Shown here: in pieces, positions 6,560-12,966 of the stretch
Layout of the letters: each line of letters opens with the position of its first letter
Position numbering within the stretch: the stretch's first letter is position 1
Source of the DNA: an uncultured Bacteroidales bacterium
GTDB lineage: Bacteria; Bacteroidota; Bacteroidia; Bacteroidales; Muribaculaceae
Direction: 5' to 3'
Assembly: GCA_900549375.1 (NCBI GenBank)
Contig: URNY01000074.1
Location: 1-12,966, forward strand
DNA length: 12,966 bases
Notes under the pieces: generated by a model
The model's database searches: none
Told to the model about the DNA's origin: nothing
Seen by the model: the letters and a program-made list of their open reading frames with translations, nothing else
Program-made: the position numbers and the translations under genes

Positions 6560-7636
6560 ATGTTTGATTTTGGGAAATGGACATCCGCATTCAATTCCTG
6601 GCTGCTCGGGGGTATGCCCGAATGGCTCGCCGTGGTGATTGAATGCGTAATCATAGCAGTGATGGTGCTTGGCGCCTACACCGTGCTGGCATTGTTCTAC
6701 ATTCTGTATGAGCGTAAGCTTTGCGCCTGGTTCCAGTGCCGTCTCGGCCCGATGCGTGTGGGCCGGTGGGGATTGCTCCAGGTGTTTGCCGATATGTTCA
6801 AGATTCTTATCAAGGAGCTTATCTGCCTCAAAGGCACCGACCGCTTCCTCTTCAAGCTCGCCCCCTACATCGTTATAACCTCGTCGGTGGTTATGCTGGC
6901 ATGTCTGCCGTGGGGCAACGGTCTGCAGATAATCAACTGGAACATCGGTATCTTCTTCGTCCTCGCCGTCTCGTCGGTCGGCGTGCTCGGTATTCTGCTC
7001 GCAGGCTGGGCCAGCAACAACAAGTATACGCTCATCGGCGCCATGCGAAGCGGCGCCCAGATGATCAGCTATGAGGTGTCGCTGAGCCTTTCGATCATCA
7101 CCATCTGCGTGTTCGCAGGCACGATGAATATCTCCGAACTCGTGGCCGGGCAAGAATCCGCCTGGTTTATCTTCCGCGGTCATATTCCGGCCATCATCGC
7201 CTTTATCATCTATGTGATAGCGGCCACGGCCGAGACCAACCGCGGTCCTTTCGACCTTCCTGAGGCCGAGCATGAGCTCACCGCCGGCTACCACACCGAA
7301 TATTCCGGCATCCATTTCGGATTCTTCTATCTCGCCGAGTATCTTAACCTCTTCATCGTGTCGGGAATCGCCACGCTGATGTTCCTCGGCGGCTGGATGC
7401 CCCTTCATATTCCCGGATGGGAAAGCTTCAACCACGTGATGGACTTCATCCCGTCGATCGTATGGTTCGTTGGGAAGGCGTTCTTCATCTCCTTCATCAT
7501 CATCTGGTTTAAATGGACCTTTCCGCGTGTCCGCATCGACCAGATGCTCGCATTCGAGTGGAAATACCTCATGCCTTTTTCACTGGCCAACCTTCTGCTC
7601 ATGACGGTATTCGTGGCTTTCGGATGGCATTTCTAA
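6560..7636 (+). CDS. nuoH: NADH-quinone oxidoreductase subunit H
   Basis: A 358-residue multi-pass membrane subunit that forms most of the quinone chamber and links the peripheral arm to the proton-pumping arm. Conserved features in order: YERK (50-53) with the following RLGP; LLAGWASNNKYTLIGAMR (146-163) with the SYE motif just after; ETNRGPFDLPEAEHEL (225-240) followed by the EYSG loop; and KWTFPRVRIDQML (318-330). The length and the C-terminal helix are normal, so the gene is complete. It starts 65 nt after nuoCD, behind an A/T-rich spacer with no strong Shine-Dalgarno sequence. The next gene is atpD, 28 nt away, instead of the expected nuoI. Confidence 0.96.
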   Translation: MFDFGKWTSAFNSWLLGGMPEWLAVVIECVIIAVMVLGAYTVLALFYILYERKLCAWFQCRLGPMRVGRWGLLQVFADMFKILIKELICLKGTDRFLFKLAPYIVITSSVVMLACLPWGNGLQIINWNIGIFFVLAVSSVGVLGILLAGWASNNKYTLIGAMRSGAQMISYEVSLSLSIITICVFAGTMNISELVAGQESAWFIFRGHIPAIIAFIIYVIAATAETNRGPFDLPEAEHELTAGYHTEYSGIHFGFFYLAEYLNLFIVSGIATLMFLGGWMPLHIPGWESFNHVMDFIPSIVWFVGKAFFISFIIIWFKWTFPRVRIDQMLAFEWKYLMPFSLANLLLMTVFVAFGWHF

Positions 7637-7664
7637 TATTCACAAGACAAAAACATAACTATAT

Positions 7665-9167
<1,503 letters not shown>

Positions 9168-9220
9168 GCATCCCCCGTTATCCGCAAACCAATTATTGAC
9201 AACAAGAAAAACAGGAACAG

Positions 9221-9457
9221 ATGACTCTCGAAATCATATCGGCACATGAAGTGACTTTCAAGGGGGAGGCCGAGTCGGTGACGCTTCCCGGCCAGATGGG
9301 TTCGTTCACGGTTCTGCGCAACCATGCCGCCCTGATCTCCGTGCTTGTGAAAGGCACAGTGAGATACACCACTCCCGAAGGAGAGGTGAAAACCCTCGAG
9401 ATCGACGGCGGCATAGCCGACGTCAACAACAATGTGATTTCGGTATGTGTATATTGA
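9221..9457 (+). CDS. atpC: F1 ATP synthase subunit epsilon (short form)
   Basis: A 78-residue central-stalk subunit that couples the c-ring to the F1 rotor. The N-terminal beta-sandwich is intact: LPGQMGSFTVLRNHAALIS (22-40) is the family signature, and GGIADVNNN (63-71) marks the last strands. The protein stops at the end of this domain. The C-terminal pair of helices found in E. coli epsilon (about 138 residues), which inhibits ATP hydrolysis, is absent. Short epsilon subunits are usual in Bacteroidetes, so this is not a truncation mutation. The ATG is preceded by AGGAACAG. The stop TGA overlaps the preferred atpB start in TGATG. Confidence 0.93.
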   Translation: MTLEIISAHEVTFKGEAESVTLPGQMGSFTVLRNHAALISVLVKGTVRYTTPEGEVKTLEIDGGIADVNNNVISVCVY

Positions 9458-10782
9458 TGAAGTCCATAATGAGAATGAGTATGTCGAAAAGAATATCCAT
9501 ATTTTTCATGTTCCTCGCCATGGTTCTGTCCATGCCGGTGCAGATGCGCGCCGCCGGAACGGAAAAAGAGGAAGGGAACGACCTTGATGTGAAGGAGATT
9601 ATTTTCGAACATCTCGGCGACGGCTATGGCTGGGAGGTGCCTTTCAACCATGCCCGGAGAATTCCACTTCCGGTGATCGTAAGGGCGGAAGACGGCAAAT
9701 GGTTCTGTTTCTCCTCCGCGGGACTCACAGAGATTCATGAATCCGCAGGTAAGGACGGCAAGACCGAGAAACACCTCGTCCCCGTGCTCAAGACCATCGA
9801 CCGCGACGGGAAGGCCTATAACTTCATGCTCATGCGTGAGGGTAAGCATAAAGACAAGGTCGTGGAGCTGATTCCGCTTGTTCCCGGAGAAAAAGAACAC
9901 ATTGACAAGGAGGATACGCTCGTGACAGAGGATGGCGACATCTACCGGACATATCGTCCTCTGGACCTCTCGATAACAAAGAATGTGCTCGCTATTTTCA
10001 TCTCGGCCCTTCTTGTGCTGGCCATGGTGATGGGTCTCGTGAAATATTACGGACGCCGCGGACTGCGTGCGCCCCGCAAGGGAATGGGCTTTTTCGAGAT
10101 GCTCGTCTCCTTCGTGTATTACGACACCATCAAGAGCACTCTTGGCGAGAACGCCCGCCGTTTCGGTCCCTATCTGCTCACTTGTTTCTTCTTCATCCTT
10201 ACGATGAACCTTGTGGGGTTGATTGTGATCTTCCCCGGCGGCGCAAACCTTACGGGCAACATTGCGGTTACGCTCGTTCTGGCCGTGATGACTTTCCTGG
10301 TCACCAATATCTTAGGTACGAAGCATTATTGGAAAGAGATATTCTGGCCCGATGTGCCTATATGGCTTAAATGTCCGCTTCCGATCATGCAGCTCATCGA
10401 AGTTTTCGGAATCTTCACAAAGCCGGCCGCTCTCTGCGTCCGTCTTTTCGCCAACATGATGGGCGGCCATATCATCGTTATCACGCTGACGCTTCTCATC
10501 TTTATCTTCGCCGCCTTCGGCGCGGCCGTTGCCGGTGGCGCCACGGTGATATCGGTGCTATTCTCGGTCTTCATGCTCGCTCTCGATGTGCTTGTGAGCT
10601 TCATCCAGGCTTATGTGTTCACCCTTCTTTCGGCTCTGTTCATAGCCATGGCCCAGGAGAAAGGGGAGAAGCACAAGGCAGAGAGCGACGAGATGTATCC
10701 CGAGCGTGAACGCCACGACCGTAAAGATATCAAGGAAGAGGAAGCCGTTCTCGGGCGTCTCGCCAAAGAGATCGACAGATAA
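9457..10782 (+). CDS. atpB: F0 ATP synthase subunit a, with signal peptide and periplasmic domain
   Basis: A 441-residue stator subunit holding the proton half-channels. From this start, residues 1-33 look like a signal peptide (hydrophobic 13-26). A polar domain of about 140 residues, predicted outside the membrane, follows and includes the Bacteroidetes-typical KEIIFEHLGDGYGWEV. The membrane part begins near 176. It holds the essential Arg329 in KPAALCVRLFANMMGGH, His338 at the E. coli Glu219 position, Asp377 at the E. coli His245 position and Gln384 in FIQAYVFTLL. The last 43 residues (399-441) are a highly charged cytoplasmic tail. Start choice: ATG 9457 overlaps the atpC stop (TGATG), favouring re-initiation; ATG 9445 or 9481 are alternatives. 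No atpI-like gene separates it from atpC. Confidence 0.94.
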   Translation: MKSIMRMSMSKRISIFFMFLAMVLSMPVQMRAAGTEKEEGNDLDVKEIIFEHLGDGYGWEVPFNHARRIPLPVIVRAEDGKWFCFSSAGLTEIHESAGKDGKTEKHLVPVLKTIDRDGKAYNFMLMREGKHKDKVVELIPLVPGEKEHIDKEDTLVTEDGDIYRTYRPLDLSITKNVLAIFISALLVLAMVMGLVKYYGRRGLRAPRKGMGFFEMLVSFVYYDTIKSTLGENARRFGPYLLTCFFFILTMNLVGLIVIFPGGANLTGNIAVTLVLAVMTFLVTNILGTKHYWKEIFWPDVPIWLKCPLPIMQLIEVFGIFTKPAALCVRLFANMMGGHIIVITLTLLIFIFAAFGAAVAGGATVISVLFSVFMLALDVLVSFIQAYVFTLLSALFIAMAQEKGEKHKAESDEMYPERERHDRKDIKEEEAVLGRLAKEIDR

Positions 10783-10839
10783 TGGGAGAATGAATTGAAA
10801 AATAAAAAATATTAAATAACAATCTAAAACTTCTGAATT
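10783..10839 (+). promoter_or_regulatory. A/T-rich translation-initiation spacer before atpE
   Basis: Only about one fifth of these 57 bases are G or C, whereas the flanking genes are clearly G+C-rich. There is no clear Shine-Dalgarno sequence, no stem and no TTTG/TAnnTTTG pair. A U/A-rich unstructured leader before the c-subunit gene is known to enhance its translation in E. coli. The same role is inferred here, because c is needed in many more copies than the other subunits. Confidence 0.4.
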
Positions 10840-11094
10840 ATGTTATCAACGATTTTAGCAGAACTTTCACTGCAGCCTATCGCAGGACTTGGAGCCGCTC
10901 TCGGAGCAGCATTGGCAGCAATCGGAGCCGGTATCGGTATCGGTAAGATCGGTTCGTCGGCCATGGAGGCCATCGCCCGTCAGCCTGAAGCGGCAGGCGA
11001 CATCCGAAGCAATATGATCGTTATCGCGGCCCTTATCGAGGGTGTAGCCCTTTTCGCCGTGATCGTATCCGCTCTTGCCCTCTTCATCAAATAA
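10840..11094 (+). CDS. atpE: F0 ATP synthase subunit c
   Basis: An 84-residue hairpin of two membrane helices that assembles into the rotor ring. Helix 1 has the glycine-rich packing motif GAGIGIG (29-35). The polar loop is RQP (47-49), which contacts the central stalk. Helix 2 carries the ion-binding Glu67 in ALIEGVALF. The residues that bind sodium in Ilyobacter-type rings (a helix-1 Gln, and Ser-Thr after the Glu) are replaced by Ile and Gly-Val, so proton coupling is inferred. A 57-nt spacer rich in A and T precedes the start, a setting that may raise translation to meet the high copy number of c. Confidence 0.96.
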   Translation: MLSTILAELSLQPIAGLGAALGAALAAIGAGIGIGKIGSSAMEAIARQPEAAGDIRSNMIVIAALIEGVALFAVIVSALALFIK

Positions 11095-11103
11095 AAAATC
11101 GCC

Positions 11104-11598
11104 ATGGAATTATTCACGCCCGATTTCGGCTTGGTATTCTGGATGTTCGTCGCGTTCATCCTGCTCTTCCTTGTCTTGGCTAAATGGGGCTGGCCCGTGA
11201 TCATCAAAAGCATGGACAAGCGGGCCTCCACCATCGACCAGGGCGTGGAAGACGCCCGGCAGGCCAAGGAACAGCTCGATAATGCCCGCGAGGAAGCCCG
11301 CAAATATGTAGTGGAGGCTCAGGCGCGGCAGGCCGAGATGCTTCGCGAGGCCGCCAAGATGAAGACCGACATCATCGAGCAGGCCCGCAACGAGGCTGCC
11401 GACGCCGCCCGCAAGGAGATGGAGGCCGCCAAGGCATCCATCGAGCAGGCCCGCAAGGAAGCCGAGCTGCAGTTTAGAAATGAGGTTGGCAAGTTCTCCA
11501 TCGATATCGCCGAGAAGATGATGCGCGAGCGCATGGATTCCGACAAGGCGCAGACCGAGCTTGTCAACAGATTGTTGGACGAAATAGAGAAAAACTGA
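11104..11598 (+). CDS. atpF: F0 ATP synthase subunit b
   Basis: A 164-residue peripheral-stalk subunit, present as a dimer, that holds F1 against the membrane stator. One membrane helix lies at about 9-27, followed by the conserved KWGWPVI. A long charged helix from about 35 to 145 is rich in Ala, Glu, Lys and Arg. The segment IEQARNEA (91-98) recurs as IEQARKEA (113-120). This is a 22-residue spacing, or two 11-residue turns, in line with the right-handed coiled coil known for b subunits. The C-terminal end binds delta. It starts 9 nt after atpE and ends 6 nt before atpH. Confidence 0.95.
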   Translation: MELFTPDFGLVFWMFVAFILLFLVLAKWGWPVIIKSMDKRASTIDQGVEDARQAKEQLDNAREEARKYVVEAQARQAEMLREAAKMKTDIIEQARNEAADAARKEMEAAKASIEQARKEAELQFRNEVGKFSIDIAEKMMRERMDSDKAQTELVNRLLDEIEKN

Positions 11599-11604
11599 AA
11601 GTAG

Positions 11605-12150
11605 ATGATTTCCGGACTCATACCCCATCGCTATGCCAAGGCGCTCTATAAATACGCGCAGCAGAGCGACACCACCCGTCAGGTCTATGAAGAGATGAAA
11701 CGGGTAATAGAATCCTTCAGCGCAAATCCGGGTCTGACAAAAACGCTGTCGAACCCCTTCGTTGAGGATGCCGACAAGGAGAAACTCCTGTTGGCGGCCG
11801 CCGGTGATAAGCCCGGAAACGACTACCGTCGGTTTGTCAGACTCATCCTCGACCATAAACGGGAGGAATTCGCCTATCTTATGGCACTCGCCTACCGCGA
11901 CATCTACCGCAAGGAGAACAACATCTCGCAGGTGCGCGTCACAACGGCGGCGGCTTTGCCTGCCGCCGAGATGGCCAAACTGCACGGCGTCGTCGAGAAA
12001 TCCTTCAAGGATACGAAATTCGAATATACCGACAAGGTGGATCCCTCGCTTATCGGCGGTTTCGTGATCGATGTCGACAGCACGCGTATGGATGCCTCGG
12101 TCAGCGGCGAACTTTCACAATTACGTCAAACTCTCTTAAGAAGCAATTAA
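11605..12150 (+). CDS. atpH: F1 ATP synthase subunit delta
   Basis: A 181-residue subunit joining the top of F1 (alpha N-termini) to the b dimer. The helical N-terminal domain begins with the typical RYAKALYKYA (9-18). The C-terminal domain has the family signature DPSLIGGFVIDVDS (146-159) followed by MDASVSGELSQLRQTL. Length matches the family (E. coli 177). It is packed tightly, with 6 nt after atpF and one base between its TAA and the atpA start, so translation is probably coupled along this stretch. Confidence 0.95.
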   Translation: MISGLIPHRYAKALYKYAQQSDTTRQVYEEMKRVIESFSANPGLTKTLSNPFVEDADKEKLLLAAAGDKPGNDYRRFVRLILDHKREEFAYLMALAYRDIYRKENNISQVRVTTAAALPAAEMAKLHGVVEKSFKDTKFEYTDKVDPSLIGGFVIDVDSTRMDASVSGELSQLRQTLLRSN

Positions 12151-12151
12151 A

Positions 12152-12966
12152 ATGCTTAACCCAAGCGAAATATCAGATGTTTTAAAACAAGAGCTCGAGA
12201 ACATCGATTCAAAAGTCAAATTTGAAGAGGTGGGCACGGTGCTTAACGTCGGCGACGGTGTGGCCCATGTCTACGGACTTGAGAATGTGAGGAGCAATGA
12301 GCTCGTGGAGTTCGAGAACGGTGCCAAAGGAGTTGCGCTCAACCTTGAGGAAAGCAATGTGGGCGTTGTGCTTCTCGACAAAGTGAATTCTATCACTGAG
12401 AACATGTCGGTGAAACGCACCGGCGAGATTGCCTCTATCCACGTAGGCGAGGGCCTTCTCGGGCGCGTCATCAACATGCTCGGCGAGCCGATCGACGGCA
12501 AAGGGCCGGTCGAGGGCAACCTCATTCCCCTTCCGCTTGAGCGCAAGGCTCCGGGCGTGATTTTCCGTCAGCCCGTGAACCAGCCGCTTCAGACCGGTAT
12601 CAAGGCGGTCGACGCCATGATTCCTATCGGCCGCGGACAGCGTGAGCTCATCATCGGCGACCGTCAGGTCGGTAAGACCGCAATCGCCATCGATACCATC
12701 ATCAACCAGAAATCCAACTACGAGGCCGGCAAGCCCGTATATTGCATCTATGTAGCCATCGGCCAGAAAGCCTCCACGGTTGCATCGATCGTGAATACCC
12801 TCACCAAGTTCGGTGCGATGCCCTATACAGTTGTCGTTGCCGCCAACGCCTCCGACTCCGCCGCCATGCGCTATTGGGCGCCTTTCGCAGGCGTAGCCAT
12901 CGGCGAATATTTCCGCGACACCGGCCGCGACGCTCTTATCATCTACGACGATCTTTCCAAGCAGGC
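12152..12966 (+). CDS. atpA: F1 ATP synthase subunit alpha (partial, cut by window end)
   Basis: The first 271 codons of the non-catalytic nucleotide-binding subunit of F1. The N-terminal helix (about 1-20) would bind delta. A beta-barrel domain follows, with VGDGVAHVYGLENV (33-46). The Walker A motif is GDRQVGKT (169-176), at the same residue numbers as in E. coli alpha. The Walker B region is ALIIYDDLSKQ near the cut. No stop is reached, so the rest of the gene (total normally about 510-530 residues), and probably atpG, lie past the window. ATG at 12152 follows the atpH stop by one base. Confidence 0.97.
   Translation, partial: MLNPSEISDVLKQELENIDSKVKFEEVGTVLNVGDGVAHVYGLENVRSNELVEFENGAKGVALNLEESNVGVVLLDKVNSITENMSVKRTGEIASIHVGEGLLGRVINMLGEPIDGKGPVEGNLIPLPLERKAPGVIFRQPVNQPLQTGIKAVDAMIPIGRGQRELIIGDRQVGKTAIAIDTIINQKSNYEAGKPVYCIYVAIGQKASTVASIVNTLTKFGAMPYTVVVAANASDSAAMRYWAPFAGVAIGEYFRDTGRDALIIYDDLSKQ

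Noticed and set aside
5730..6590. 286-codon open frame on the - strand, opposite nuoCD
   Set aside because: Shadow of nuoCD; no signal, motif or initiation region supports it.
6491..7435. 314-codon open frame on the - strand, opposite nuoH
   Set aside because: nuoH has all its conserved motifs on the + strand. The reverse frame is open because of the codon bias of the G+C-rich gene, and its product is a low-complexity His/Glu/Asp-rich string with no recognisable domain.
7637..7664. Terminator or separate promoter between nuoH and atpD
   Set aside because: The 28-nt gap has no stem with a T-run and no TTTG/TAnnTTTG pair, so co-transcription is favoured.
11110..11985. 291-codon open frame on the - strand, opposite atpF and atpH
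   Set aside because: Both + strand genes are clear family members; the reverse product is Leu/Gly-rich and mirrors the Ala/Glu/Lys repeats of atpF.

Overview
The window comes from a member of the Bacteroidota, most likely a gut-type Bacteroidales. Family placement (Muribaculaceae-like) is an inference from general sequence feel only. Supporting evidence: three promoter-like sites match the Bacteroidetes primary-sigma form (TTTG, about 20 nt, TAnnTTTG). Start codons sit behind A/T-rich leaders with weak Shine-Dalgarno sequences. NuoC and NuoD are fused and no nuoE/F/G genes lie between nuoCD and nuoH. The ATP synthase genes start with atpD-atpC, and subunit a carries a signal peptide and a periplasmic domain. 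All real genes are on the + strand.

Region 1 (1-3700) is an outer-membrane uptake unit. A leader of about 290 nt holds a strong promoter (21-52), a compact candidate RNA with a 12-codon Phe-rich ORF (85-123), a well-formed intrinsic terminator (124-158) and a second promoter (197-228). It precedes a TonB-dependent receptor (291-2579, TTG start). A lipoprotein of unknown function (2676-3623) follows, then a strong terminator (3659-3698). The pair probably binds and imports one unidentified ligand.

Region 2 (3742-7636) has a consensus promoter and then nuoA, nuoB, nuoCD and nuoH. These encode the quinone-reducing and membrane-anchoring heart of complex I. The usual nuoI-J-K-L-M-N genes do not follow.

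Region 3 (7665-12966) begins 28 nt after nuoH, with no terminator or promoter visible. It holds an F-type ATP synthase operon: atpD (beta), atpC (epsilon), atpB (a), atpE (c), atpF (b), atpH (delta) and atpA (alpha, cut by the window end). atpG probably lies beyond. As written, one promoter could drive both partial complex I and ATP synthase, linking proton-motive-force generation with its use.

Most notable points: the abrupt nuoH-to-atpD junction, which is either a real fused operon with loss or relocation of nuoI-N or an assembly join; and the promoter/mini-ORF/terminator leader ahead of the TonB receptor, which is either a small RNA gene or an attenuator. No mobile element, CRISPR array, tRNA or rRNA was recognised.
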